A stretch of DNA of 34,529 nucleotides, from the NCBI GenBank assembly GCA_902630555.1, contig CACOVB010000008.1:1-34529 (forward strand). The letters run 5' to 3'. The notes below the pieces were generated by a model. It was given only the letters and a program-made list of their open reading frames with translations. It did not search any database and was not told the origin of the DNA. The position numbers were made by a program, and so were the translations under genes. This DNA is from an uncultured SAR116 cluster alpha proteobacterium. Its GTDB lineage: Bacteria; Pseudomonadota; Alphaproteobacteria; Puniceispirillales; Marisalimonadaceae. Positions 23,992 through 32,770 of the stretch are shown one piece after another; the first letter of the stretch is position 1, and every line of letters begins with the position of its first letter.

Positions 23992-24972
23992 TCAATTTTT
24001 AAATTCTATTCCAATAGGACGATTTAATAGATTTAAAATAATTTTATCAATAGATTTATTATTATATATATAGTCAAAAATAGAATTTATAATGGGAGTA
24101 TCTAATTTATATAAGTCCGATAAATATTTAGCTGATTTAAGAGCATAAAGACCTTCAACAAGTGGAATATTTTTGTTATTTTTATTTTGAGCAAGGTCTA
24201 ATCCGTACTTCATATTTCTTGATGTGGGAGAGCTACATGTTAAAAACATATCGCCTATTCCAGCCAATCCAAAAGCCGTTTCCTTTTTGCCACCAAGTTT
24301 GAGTATAATTTGTGACAATTCTGCTATTCCTCTAGTAATAATTGCTGACTTTGCATTCTCGCCAAGTTTTAATCCATCTGATATACCTGTTCCAATTGCA
24401 AAAATATTTTTAATAGCTCCAGAAAGTGATGCTCCAATAACATCATTTGATGGATAAAGGCGTAAGCAACTATTGCTGAAAAGGGTAGATATATCTTTAC
24501 TGAATATTTCACTGTCACTAGCTATAATCGCAGCTGATGGTAAGTTTTTAGCTACTTCACTTGCGAATGTTGGTCCCGTTAAAATACCATAAGTTAAGTT
24601 GGGATATTTTTTTGAAATTACTTCAGAAAATAATTCCCCTTTATCATTTGCAAAGCCCTTTGATGTTAAAATAATTTTTACATTTGGATTTGATGAAACT
24701 ACTTCATTAACTGCATCTTGAACTCTAAAACTTTGTGTTGTTATGAAAACAATGTCTGCTTCTTTTAATATACCTTTATCATTTGAAACGTAAATATTTT
24801 TTGGAAATATAATATCAGGAAAACATTCAGTTATTCCATTGTTTAAAGTCTCCATTCTTTTTTTGTCAGATACTAAAATTGATGATTGTGTATTACAATT
24901 TGATAGAGCTATTGCTAAAGCTTGTCCCCATGCACCTCCTCCATAAAAAATAATTTTATCTGAAGTTGTCAT
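23992..24972 (-). CDS. gpsA: Glycerol-3-phosphate dehydrogenase [NAD(P)+]
   Basis: GpsA reduces dihydroxyacetone phosphate to sn-glycerol 3-phosphate, the backbone for phospholipids. The 326-residue product has the nucleotide-binding IIFYGGGAWGQALA (8-20), GPTFASEVAKNLPSA (133-147), and the catalytic Lys188 in SGAIKNIFAIGTGISDGL. GLAGIGDMFLTCSS is also present. The N-terminal Rossmann and C-terminal helical domains are both full length. Its ATG overlaps the tsaD stop by one base (TAATG), implying coupled translation. Confidence 0.96.
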   Translation of the reverse strand: MTTSDKIIFYGGGAWGQALAIALSNCNTQSSILVSDKKRMETLNNGITECFPDIIFPKNIYVSNDKGILKEADIVFITTQSFRVQDAVNEVVSSNPNVKIILTSKGFANDKGELFSEVISKKYPNLTYGILTGPTFASEVAKNLPSAAIIASDSEIFSKDISTLFSNSCLRLYPSNDVIGASLSGAIKNIFAIGTGISDGLKLGENAKSAIITRGIAELSQIILKLGGKKETAFGLAGIGDMFLTCSSPTSRNMKYGLDLAQNKNNKNIPLVEGLYALKSAKYLSDLYKLDTPIINSIFDYIYNNKSIDKIILNLLNRPIGIEFKN

Positions 24973-26066
24973 TAAGCTTTTATACCTTTTTTACCAACAA
25001 GTCTCATGGTTGGATTATTTTTAAAAGCATTTGGATCTAATGGCCACCTTGGTCTTGGTTTGAAATTAAACATTGTATCTTTTTTAAGCTTATATCTTTC
25101 AAATCCAGCCCATGCAATCATAGCCCCATTATCCGTGCATAATTCAATAGTTGGAATATAAAATTTAATATCTTCTTTATTAGATAAGTTCTTTAAGTCT
25201 GCTCTGATTTTTTTATTGGCGGCAACTCCTCCTGCTATTACTAAGTTTACTTTATGTGATTTAGTTATTTGTTTATAAATTTTAATTGCTAATTTTGTTC
25301 TATCTAATAAACAATCTGAAATTGTTTTTTGTAATGATGCTGCTAAGTTATGTTTATTAATATTTATATCTAAATTATTTACAGTTTTTGAGAATGCAGT
25401 TTTCAATCCTGAAAAAGAAAAATTAGGATTTTTTGATTTATATAAAGGTTTTGGAAACTTAAAGAAATTTTCATCACCTTCCTTGCTTAATTTTTCAATT
25501 AATGGTCCACCTGGCTGATCTAAACCCATCATTTTTGCAGCCTTGTCAAAAGTTTCTCCTGCAGAATCGTCTAGCGTAGTACTAATTCTAATATATTCTC
25601 CATAATTCAAAACAGCTATCAACTGAGTGTGACCGCCTGAAACTAATAAAAGCAAAAAAGGGTAATTCAAATCATCGTATAATAGTCTAGCTGTCAAAGC
25701 ATGACCTTCTAGGTGATTAATAGCTAAAAAAGGTTTTTGGAATGACCAAGCTAACGTTTTACAAAAAGTATTTCCAACGATTAATCCTCCAATTAAACCA
25801 GGACCACCTGTTGAACAAAAAAGATCAATTTCTTCCAATTTTATTTTAGCTCTCGTTAGAGCTTTTTTTAAAGCAATATCAATAAAACTTAGGTGAGCTC
25901 TAGCAGCAATTTCTGGAACAATCCCACCAAATTCTTTGTGATAATTATTTTGATTTAAAACTATGTTTGCTTTTATGTTTTTAGATGAATCAATTATGCC
26001 AATAGCTGTATCATCGCAACTTGTTTCTACTCCAAGTACATATTTTACTTTTTGATGGCTTGTCAT
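24972..26066 (-). CDS. tsaD: tRNA N6-adenosine threonylcarbamoyltransferase
   Basis: TsaD transfers the threonylcarbamoyl group to A37 of ANN-decoding tRNAs, with TsaB and TsaE. The 364-residue ASKHA-fold protein has GVETSCDDTAIGII (12-25), HKEFGGIVPEIAARAH (43-58), and the metal-binding NHLEGHALTAR (His118, His122). GGHTQL, FSFSGLKTA and the late CTDNGAMIAWAGFERY, with the metal-ligand Asp, are also present. It is slightly longer than E. coli TsaD (337), with a basic C-terminal extension after PRPRWPLD. It heads the tsaD-gpsA-EVE operon and is divergent from hemC. Confidence 0.96.
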   Translation of the reverse strand: MTSHQKVKYVLGVETSCDDTAIGIIDSSKNIKANIVLNQNNYHKEFGGIVPEIAARAHLSFIDIALKKALTRAKIKLEEIDLFCSTGGPGLIGGLIVGNTFCKTLAWSFQKPFLAINHLEGHALTARLLYDDLNYPFLLLLVSGGHTQLIAVLNYGEYIRISTTLDDSAGETFDKAAKMMGLDQPGGPLIEKLSKEGDENFFKFPKPLYKSKNPNFSFSGLKTAFSKTVNNLDININKHNLAASLQKTISDCLLDRTKLAIKIYKQITKSHKVNLVIAGGVAANKKIRADLKNLSNKEDIKFYIPTIELCTDNGAMIAWAGFERYKLKKDTMFNFKPRPRWPLDPNAFKNNPTMRLVGKKGIKA

Positions 26067-26123
26067 TTTTAAATCTATATATATAAAATATGTTTATAAC
26101 AAAGATTTTCAAAATATAGAATT

Positions 26124-26129
26124 TATAAT
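26124..26129 (+). promoter_or_regulatory. Possible -10 box of the hemC operon
   Basis: A perfect TATAAT lies 36 bases before the hemC ATG in the 99-base tsaD/hemC divergent region. No recognisable -35 hexamer occurs 16-18 bases upstream, so this is tentative. Confidence 0.3.
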
Positions 26130-26165
26130 TGTTAATAAACAAGTTGAATAAAAGTCATTAACAAC

Positions 26166-27068
26166 ATGGAAAAAATAAAAATTGCCTCAAGATCATCTCC
26201 TTTAGCTTTAAAGCAAACTGAAATTGTAAGTAAAAGCCTGAAGAAGTTTTTTGAAATTGAAGTTGTGAAAGTTTCAACAACTGGAGACAAACTTCTTAAT
26301 AAACCTCTTGCCGAGGTCGGAGGTAAAGGCTTATTTGTTAAGGAGTTAGAAAGAAGTCTTTTAAATGGAGATGCGCATATAGCTGTTCATTCTTTAAAAG
26401 ATATGGAAGTTCATATTGCTAAAGATACTTTCATCGGAGCCATTCATTCCAGAGATAGCAGAAATGATGTGCTACTTGGTAAACATAAAAGTCTTTCTGA
26501 TTTGCCAAAAAATGCAATTATTGGCACCACTTCTCCAAGAAGAACGGCATTTTTGAAATATTTTCGAAATGATCTTACAATTAAATTGTGCAGAGGTAAT
26601 GTTGAGTCAAGAATTTCAAAATTAAATGAAAATAAATACGATGCATTAGTTTTAGCTGAAGCAGGGTTAAATAGATTAGGTATTAATTACTCATACAAAA
26701 TACCAATTAAAGATATGCCACCCTCAGCTGGTCAGGGTGCCATTGCAATACAATGTTTAAATAAAATAAAAAATAAAAAAATAAATGAGATAATTTTTTC
26801 TCTTAATGATCAAAAAGCTTTTGCTGAAACACTAGCAGAAAGAAGTTTTATAAAGACAATAAATGGAAATTGTTACTCACCAATTTCTGTAAGTGCGAAT
26901 GTTATAGACAATAAAACATTATCTATAGAAGCTTATATAATTAATACAAAAGGGACCAAGATGATTACAGATAAAATTGAAGGCCATAAAACAGAAGCAA
27001 TAACTACAGGTGAATTATTAGCAAAAAAATTAATTAAAAAAGGCGCAAAAAAATTGTTAGAATTATAA
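26166..27068 (+). CDS. hemC: Hydroxymethylbilane synthase (porphobilinogen deaminase)
   Basis: HemC joins four porphobilinogens into hydroxymethylbilane for heme synthesis. The 300-residue product begins IKIASRSSPLALKQTE. It contains TTGDKLLNKPLAEVGGKGLFVKELE (38-62), AVHSLKDM with the catalytic Asp79, GTTSPRR (120-126), RGNVESRI, and PPSAGQGAIAIQ. The dipyrromethane-cofactor cysteine is in INGNCYSPI (Cys236). Length is normal. hemD follows after 15 bases, giving the standard hemCD order. Confidence 0.97.
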   Translation: MEKIKIASRSSPLALKQTEIVSKSLKKFFEIEVVKVSTTGDKLLNKPLAEVGGKGLFVKELERSLLNGDAHIAVHSLKDMEVHIAKDTFIGAIHSRDSRNDVLLGKHKSLSDLPKNAIIGTTSPRRTAFLKYFRNDLTIKLCRGNVESRISKLNENKYDALVLAEAGLNRLGINYSYKIPIKDMPPSAGQGAIAIQCLNKIKNKKINEIIFSLNDQKAFAETLAERSFIKTINGNCYSPISVSANVIDNKTLSIEAYIINTKGTKMITDKIEGHKTEAITTGELLAKKLIKKGAKKLLEL

Positions 27069-27083
27069 CATTAGTAAATATTT

Positions 27084-27818
27084 ATGAATGTATTCGTTGT
27101 TAGAGAAATTAAAGACGCATTTGAAACAGTTAAAGATTTAGAAAAAATTGGGGTTAAATCCCAATCCCTTCCAATTACTAAGTGTAATTACAAAACTATT
27201 CCTAATTATAAAATTAAATATGATTTCATTTTATTAACTAGTGCTAAATCAATTACAATTTTTGTCAGATTTATTAATTTTTATAAAAAAATTCATAATA
27301 AAATCCCAAAAATATTTGTAGTTGGAATTGAGACTGCAAATGCCTTAAAAAAGAATAGTTATGATGATTTTTTTGTATCAGAAGGTAACTCTAAGAGTTT
27401 ATCTGAATTAGTTATTTCAAATACTAAAATTTATTCTAAAGGACTATGGCTTTGTGGTCTCCATAGAAAAAGAGTTTTAAAGACAAAATTATTAGAAAAT
27501 AAAAGATTTTTAAAGGAAAATATTGTTTATGAAATGGCTTTTAGAGATCTTTCAACGAATTTACAAATTAATGAAAATGAATGCTTTAGTAATAATGCCT
27601 TTATTGTAAATTCATCAAGAAATATAAAATTACTGACTAGAACTCTAAATAAACTGAAGACTTTTGAAAATCTTTTAAAAAAATCAAAAATTTTTTGTAT
27701 GAGTGCAGACATTAAAGAAGAAGCTCTAAGTCTTGGATGGAAAAACATTTTAATTCTTAAAAAGAATTCTAGGAAAAGTTTCTTAAAAGAGGTTAAAATA
27801 GTTTTAGATTCAAATTAA
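27084..27818 (+). CDS. hemD: Uroporphyrinogen-III synthase (divergent)
   Basis: HemD cyclises hydroxymethylbilane to uroporphyrinogen III with inversion of ring D. The family is poorly conserved, and the 244-residue product shows only general features. The N terminus is MNVFVVREIKDAFET, then YDFILLTSAKSITIFVRF (about 49-66), a VVGIETANALKKNSY segment, and IVNSSRNIKLLTR (about 174-186). The two-domain length and the position directly after hemC and before a mitofilin-like gene carry much of the assignment. Confidence 0.85.
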   Translation: MNVFVVREIKDAFETVKDLEKIGVKSQSLPITKCNYKTIPNYKIKYDFILLTSAKSITIFVRFINFYKKIHNKIPKIFVVGIETANALKKNSYDDFFVSEGNSKSLSELVISNTKIYSKGLWLCGLHRKRVLKTKLLENKRFLKENIVYEMAFRDLSTNLQINENECFSNNAFIVNSSRNIKLLTRTLNKLKTFENLLKKSKIFCMSADIKEEALSLGWKNILILKKNSRKSFLKEVKIVLDSN

Positions 27819-27821
27819 AAA

Positions 27822-28631
27822 ATGACAAAGAAACAAAAAAATAAAACAATAGAAGATAAGGATGAAACCATTATTGAAATGGCCCCTATAATTAAAGAGA
27901 AATATACGAAACTATTTTTAATTATTTCTTTAACGCTAAGCTCACTTTCTATAGTTTTAATGATCTTTTTTTTCATATGGTTTTCATCTAATGATTTTGA
28001 AAAAAAAATTTACCAAGAAACTATCAAAAGTTCTGATAATTTAAATAAAGTTATTAATAATTTTAAAAAAGAAATTAAACAAGAAATAGAAAATCTCAGA
28101 AATGATTTTGTTACTAATAATAAGAAAATCTCAAATTTTAATTCTGAAATTTTTACTGATAAACTTAATGAAATTGAAAAAAAAATTAATGATTTAAATT
28201 CAAAGGTTTTAGATTTTGAAAAAAATAAAGTATCCAATGAATCAGACCCTAATGTTTTATCAGAAGATAATAATATTAGGAATGATAATGATACAAAAAC
28301 TACTGAAAATAAAAAAACAAAACTTGATGAATTAATTCAAGAATTTGAAGATTTAAAAAGGAAGTTGTTAAGTAAAGAGCAGTTTGATTACACTAAAGAA
28401 AGAAATGTATTTAATGATATTATAAATAAACTTTCAGGATTTTTTAAATTGAGAGATTATGGTGATAATGACTCACCAAGATCTCTTATTACTAAAGCTG
28501 AGATAAGTGCAGTAAATGGTGATTTGAAATCAGTTTTATATTATTTGGAAAAACTTCCTGATGATTGGAAAGTAGGTCTAGAAAATTTTATATCTAAATG
28601 CAAATTATTTTTAGCAAAGGATAATGGTTAA
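27822..28631 (+). CDS. Mitofilin (Mic60)-like inner-membrane protein
   Basis: This 269-residue protein has a cytoplasmic Lys/Glu-rich N terminus and one membrane segment (about 31-54). A long Lys/Glu/Asn-rich coiled coil follows (about 60-185), then a C-terminal helical region containing FFKLRDYGDNDSPRSLITKAEISAVNGDLKSVLYYLEKLP. That C-terminal stretch and the place between hemD and hemY match what is known of alphaproteobacterial Mic60, the ancestor of the mitochondrial cristae organiser. It is at the short end for the family. The sequence supports the topology and C-terminal signature; a membrane-shaping role here is inference. Spacing to hemD is 3 bases and to hemY 4, so all are co-transcribed. 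Confidence 0.8.
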   Translation: MTKKQKNKTIEDKDETIIEMAPIIKEKYTKLFLIISLTLSSLSIVLMIFFFIWFSSNDFEKKIYQETIKSSDNLNKVINNFKKEIKQEIENLRNDFVTNNKKISNFNSEIFTDKLNEIEKKINDLNSKVLDFEKNKVSNESDPNVLSEDNNIRNDNDTKTTENKKTKLDELIQEFEDLKRKLLSKEQFDYTKERNVFNDIINKLSGFFKLRDYGDNDSPRSLITKAEISAVNGDLKSVLYYLEKLPDDWKVGLENFISKCKLFLAKDNG

Positions 28632-28635
28632 TTAA

Positions 28636-29982
28636 ATGATTTTTAAGTTTTTGAAATTAATTGTTTCTCTTTTACTCATAGCATTTATTGCTATCCTCAT
28701 TTCAGAAACTGAAGGTAATACAAAGATAGATTGGCTTGGTTGGGGTATAGAAATTGAAACGAGTTATTTAGTATTAATTTTAGCTTTCTTTAGTTTGATC
28801 TTAATTTTTTTAGATAGATTATGGTTAACGATAATTAATATTCCTAGTACTGCTATATCTAGAAGAGATAAAAAAAATAGACAAAAGGTAGAACAAAATC
28901 TTGTTAAAGCTTATTTATTGGCAAGTCATGGTGAATATAAACAAGCAGCTTTGGAAGCCCGAATGATCAATAAGAACATTCTGGATAAAAAATTAGGAAA
29001 AATTATTCTTAAACATGCTGATACAATTGATGATTTGAAAAATGAAAATGATAATAAAAATTCTGATAAGTATTTGTTATCTCTTACTAATGAAAAAAAT
29101 ACGTCTTTCATAGGTTATTTAGCTTTAATGAAAAAAGAAAAAGATTTGGATAAAATTTATGAATATGCAAATGAAGCATTTAAAATTGACCCTTCCTCAG
29201 AACAAGTTTTAAAAACTTTATTTCTAGCTGCAATAAGATTAAAAAATTTTAAAAAAGCATTAGAATTAAGTGAAAATACATTATTAAAAAATCTATTTCC
29301 AGATAATCAATTAAATATAATTTTATCTGAATTAAATTTTTTGGAAGGTTTGAATATACTAAGTAAAGATAATAAAAGAGCTGACAAGTATCTAACCAAA
29401 TGTTTAGAATTTAATCCAGGTCATTTTCAAGCATGTTTAAATTTAATAAAAATTATTAAAGGTTTTTCTGTAAGATCTAAGTCAATGAATGTTCTTAAAA
29501 AAACTTTTTTCTCTAGTCCAAATTATGATGTTTTAATTGAAATGGTAGACAGATCTGGAAGTTCAAATTCTGGTGAAAAAGTATCTTTTGCAAAAAAAAT
29601 CATAAATAATAATTCTCTGTCATCTCACAATAAAATATTTGCAAAAGTTTTGATTGCAAAATTTTCAGTTAGTCAAGAAATATGGGGTGAAGCAAAAAGT
29701 ATTTTGGAAACTATAAAAGAAAGTGAAATGCCAAAAGAAGGATTTGAAATCTTAGCAGAGATTGCATCATCACAAAATAATACTAATGATGTAAGAACAT
29801 ATTTAAAACAAGCAGCTAATACTAAAGTTGGCTTTGGATACCTATGTAAAAGTTGTGGTTATGATAATGGAATAAATGATATATTATGTCCTAGTTGCAA
29901 TGATATTGGAACTATTAGTTGGGGTAACAATTATAATCAGAAACAATCTTCTACCTCAATAGGCATTAAAAAAATTGTATAA
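28636..29982 (+). CDS. hemY: HemY-like TPR membrane protein with C-terminal zinc ribbon
   Basis: This 448-residue protein has two N-terminal membrane segments (about 2-20 and 44-62), the usual hemY start with TEGNTKIDWLGWGIEI between them. A largely helical TPR-like domain follows (about 90-400). After it comes a C4 ribbon, CKSCGYDNGINDILCPSC (about 413-430), then a conserved-looking TISW tail. This is the alphaproteobacterial protein traditionally called HemY. It is not the protoporphyrinogen oxidase of Gram-positive bacteria, and its role in heme metabolism is not clear. It closes the hemC-hemD-mic60 operon and converges on a LysE gene 10 bases away. Confidence 0.87.
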   Translation: MIFKFLKLIVSLLLIAFIAILISETEGNTKIDWLGWGIEIETSYLVLILAFFSLILIFLDRLWLTIINIPSTAISRRDKKNRQKVEQNLVKAYLLASHGEYKQAALEARMINKNILDKKLGKIILKHADTIDDLKNENDNKNSDKYLLSLTNEKNTSFIGYLALMKKEKDLDKIYEYANEAFKIDPSSEQVLKTLFLAAIRLKNFKKALELSENTLLKNLFPDNQLNIILSELNFLEGLNILSKDNKRADKYLTKCLEFNPGHFQACLNLIKIIKGFSVRSKSMNVLKKTFFSSPNYDVLIEMVDRSGSSNSGEKVSFAKKIINNNSLSSHNKIFAKVLIAKFSVSQEIWGEAKSILETIKESEMPKEGFEILAEIASSQNNTNDVRTYLKQAANTKVGFGYLCKSCGYDNGINDILCPSCNDIGTISWGNNYNQKQSSTSIGIKKIV

Positions 29983-29992
29983 TTTTAAAATA

Positions 29993-30601
29993 TCAAAGTA
30001 AGTTTTTCATTAATATAATTGTTGTTAAAGCTAGTATTAACCCAATAATTTTCATAAAAACTGAAATATTATTTTTAATATATTTAGATAGACTATGTTG
30101 AATAAAAAATGAGACTAAAATATACCATGTGATGTCAATTATAGAAGCAAGAAAAGCTATATATATTTTTTCTATAAAAATCATTTCTGGTTTTATGAAT
30201 TGGCTAAAAATAGATGTAAAAAATAGAATAATTTTAGGGTTTACTATTGAAGCTGTAATTCCAACTAAAAATGGATTTTTATATATTTCTTTTTTATTTT
30301 CTAAAGCTGGGGTTTCCATTTTAAAAGTTAACATTTGAAAACTTAAATAAATTAAAAATACAATTCCAACTATTTGTATGCCGTTATATAAAATTGGACT
30401 TTTTGTTATTAATAATCCAATGCCTATAGCTGTAAAAAAAGCATATAAAAAAATTCCTAAACCGTGAGAAAAAGAAAATACTATGCCATTTTTCAAACCA
30501 AATGATGTTGTTTGATAAGAAACTATAAGCAAGCTAGGTCCAGGTGACATTGCTCCAATTAGGCAGACAATACTAATAGATAACCAATCAGAAAAAATCA
30601 A
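29993..30601 (-). CDS. LysE/RhtB-family amino acid exporter
   Basis: This 202-residue inner-membrane protein has about six hydrophobic segments. The family signature is in the first one, LIGAMSPGPSLLIVSYQT (about 15-32), with the PGP motif; a GLGIFLYAFFTAIGIGLLI helix and an NPKIILFF motif (about 118-125) follow. LysE/RhtB proteins export amino acids such as lysine, homoserine or threonine; the substrate is not predictable here. The start is a TTG four bases after the trmL stop, since the next in-frame ATG falls inside the first membrane segment. It is the last gene of the long minus-strand run. Confidence 0.88.
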   Translation of the reverse strand: MIFSDWLSISIVCLIGAMSPGPSLLIVSYQTTSFGLKNGIVFSFSHGLGIFLYAFFTAIGIGLLITKSPILYNGIQIVGIVFLIYLSFQMLTFKMETPALENKKEIYKNPFLVGITASIVNPKIILFFTSIFSQFIKPEMIFIEKIYIAFLASIIDITWYILVSFFIQHSLSKYIKNNISVFMKIIGLILALTTIILMKNLL

Positions 30602-30605
30602 TTAT

Positions 30606-31085
30606 TTAACCATTGAAGGATATTTCTGCAGATTTGAAATTATTTTGTCTCCATGCTTCATATAAAACTATGCTTGCAGCGTTACTTAAGTTTAGACTTC
30701 TGTTTTGTTTTTTCATTGGTATGCGCAGTTTGTATTTAGCAGTAAATGAGTTTAATATTTCTGAGGGTAATCCAGAGGTTTCATTTCCAAATAAAAAGGC
30801 ATCATCAATATCAAACTTAAGAGAAAATAAATTTTCTTTTCCAAATTTTGTAATAGCAAAAATGTTATTAAATTTATTTGCTGAAAAACAATCTTCTACA
30901 CTATCATATACTTTTAAATTAGATATTTCGCTATAATCTAATGCAGCTCTCTTTAAATTTTTACTATTTAAGTCAAATCCAAGTGGTTTAATTAAATGTA
31001 AATTTGAGCCTGTATTTGAACATAATCTCATAATATTTCCTGTATTTGGTGGTATTTCAGGATTAAACAAGATTATATGAAACAT
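30606..31085 (-). CDS. trmL: tRNA (cytidine(34)-2'-O)-methyltransferase
   Basis: TrmL is a small SPOUT-fold enzyme that 2'-O-methylates the wobble base of tRNA-Leu isoacceptors using S-adenosylmethionine. The 159-residue product has the three SPOUT motifs: IPPNTGNIMRLCSNTG (11-26), FLFGNETSGLP (about 91-102) and KLRIPMKKQNRSLNLSNAASIVLYEAWRQ (about 116-144), which form the knotted SAM site. Length is that of E. coli TrmL (157). It lies between ytoQ (2-base gap) and lysE (4-base gap). Confidence 0.94.
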   Translation of the reverse strand: MFHIILFNPEIPPNTGNIMRLCSNTGSNLHLIKPLGFDLNSKNLKRAALDYSEISNLKVYDSVEDCFSANKFNNIFAITKFGKENLFSLKFDIDDAFLFGNETSGLPSEILNSFTAKYKLRIPMKKQNRSLNLSNAASIVLYEAWRQNNFKSAEISFNG

Positions 31086-31087
31086 TT

Positions 31088-31537
31088 TTAATTTAGTTTT
31101 CCATTAATGACATAATTTAAAATTTTAACCACTTGATCATTGTTTTTAACAACAGCTAATGCCGCTGCATCTACTTCCTTTAAAGCATGTTGGTGCTCAT
31201 CAGAGTGAATAATAATTAGAGACTTGTTTAGCGCGGCTGCATATCCTGCATCGAAAGCAGCATTCCACTGTTTATATTTTTCACCAAATTTCACTATAAC
31301 TATGTCTGAATTTTCAATTTCTTTTCTTGTTCTAATTGCATTTAATTTAGCTCCTTTATTATCTTTCCAAAATTGGGTGTCTTCATTTCCTAGGATTTCT
31401 ACTCCACAATTATCAGATGCATCATGATCAGTTACTGGGCTAGAAAAATTAACATTTAAATCATTTTTTTTTGTAAGTTGTATGATGTCATCTCTCCAAT
31501 CAGAATGAATTTCACCAGCTAGATAAATATTTAACAT
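31088..31537 (-). CDS. ytoQ: YtoQ-family protein
   Basis: The 149-residue product matches the YtoQ family, a small group related to nucleoside 2-deoxyribosyltransferases. It begins NIYLAGEIHSDWRDDI, then FSSPVTDHDASDNCGVEILG (31-50), NAIRTRKEIENSDIVIVKFG and KQWNAAFDAGYAAALNKSLIIIHSDEHQHALKEVDAAA. The D-A-G-Y-A and LxGEI elements resemble deoxyribosyltransferase active-site strands, but enzymatic activity has not been settled for the family as far as I know. A GGGAG ribosome-binding site precedes the ATG. trmL follows after 2 bases. Confidence 0.88.
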   Translation of the reverse strand: MLNIYLAGEIHSDWRDDIIQLTKKNDLNVNFSSPVTDHDASDNCGVEILGNEDTQFWKDNKGAKLNAIRTRKEIENSDIVIVKFGEKYKQWNAAFDAGYAAALNKSLIIIHSDEHQHALKEVDAAALAVVKNNDQVVKILNYVINGKLN

Positions 31538-31549
31538 TTCAATCTCCCG

Positions 31550-32755
31550 TTATTTTAAATTAGGTATTCTAGACATTGTTATAAATAAAGAAATAGCAGA
31601 AGCAATAGCTAAAATACTCATGCCAAATAAAATATAATTATATGAAATATTTAAATCTAATAATTGACCTACAATAACTGGACCTAGGGCTGTTCCAAAA
31701 ACCATAGAGGATGTTGAAAGAGACCGAATAGATCCTAAGTTTTTTGTCCCAAAATAATTAGGCCAAAATGTTGAACCTATAGTCATAGCTGAACCTTGTG
31801 TTAATCCAAGAAAAACAAATCCAATAAATACATAAAAATAATTATCTCCAATTGAAAAACTTATTAAACCTAATGCCATAGGTATTAGGTAGTAGGGTAT
31901 GAATTTAGAAACTCCGAATTTGTCAATCATCCATCCTGAAAGAATCAAAGCAGACATTGAAGATACTGTATATATTGGGAAAATAGAAAAATAATTTACT
32001 ACACTAAAATTTTTAATTTCAATTAAATGCATTTGATAGAAAAAAAATGCTGTAGAAAATATTGGTGTAATTAATAAAGGTAAAATTACTGACCAAAAGA
32101 GCCAAAATTTTAAAACTTCTTTTCTAGTCCAATGTTTATCATTTAATCCAGTTTGTTCTGTAATTGTACTAAGAGATGACTTAGGTATCCTCTCAACTTT
32201 TAGAAGATTTATTATAATTGGAAGTATTAGTATAAGTAAGATGCCACCAAAGCTCCAACTAAACTTCCAACCAACATAAGATATAATTAATGTCATGATA
32301 ATTGGAAAAATTGCTTCTCCAAATGAAAACCCAAGGACAGATATTGAAGTTGCCTTACCTTTATTTTGTCCAAACCAACGGCCAATTGCTACCGAGGGTA
32401 AATGGAATAACATCCCTTGACCAAAAAATCTCAACCCAAAAATAATACCTATTAATATCCAAAGAGACGAATTAAATACCATTGCAAAACATAAAATTGA
32501 TAAGAAAATAAAAACAAATATAATTAATTTTTTGAATTCATATTTATCAACTAATCCACCTAAAACTAACATCATAAAGGCAGAAGCTAAAGTTCCTAAT
32601 GCATAGATGCTGCCCCAGTCACCATGACTTAACTGAAAAAAGGATCTTATCTCATTAGCATAGAGTGAAATGAAAAAAGTTTGTCCAAAACATGAAGAAA
32701 AGTACATTAATGAACAAGCTAATAGCCATTTAAAATTTTCAAGAAAAAACTTCAT
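31550..32755 (-). CDS. Major facilitator superfamily transporter
   Basis: This 401-residue protein has 12 predicted membrane segments. The loop between helices 2 and 3 carries the MFS motif A in the form GGLVDKYEFKKLI (about 66-78), and the duplicated half has GWMIDKFGVSKFI. The overall look (GDWGSIYALGTLAS, FFGQGMLFHLPSVAIGRWFGQNKGKATSI) is that of organic-anion or monocarboxylate-type MFS carriers, but the substrate is unknown. It lies 15 bases after the dioxygenase gene and two genes downstream of the aldolase. It may therefore move the substrate or product of that pair. Confidence 0.88.
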   Translation of the reverse strand: MKFFLENFKWLLACSLMYFSSCFGQTFFISLYANEIRSFFQLSHGDWGSIYALGTLASAFMMLVLGGLVDKYEFKKLIIFVFIFLSILCFAMVFNSSLWILIGIIFGLRFFGQGMLFHLPSVAIGRWFGQNKGKATSISVLGFSFGEAIFPIIMTLIISYVGWKFSWSFGGILLILILPIIINLLKVERIPKSSLSTITEQTGLNDKHWTRKEVLKFWLFWSVILPLLITPIFSTAFFFYQMHLIEIKNFSVVNYFSIFPIYTVSSMSALILSGWMIDKFGVSKFIPYYLIPMALGLISFSIGDNYFYVFIGFVFLGLTQGSAMTIGSTFWPNYFGTKNLGSIRSLSTSSMVFGTALGPVIVGQLLDLNISYNYILFGMSILAIASAISLFITMSRIPNLK

Positions 32756-32770
32756 TAAAATTAAAATTTA

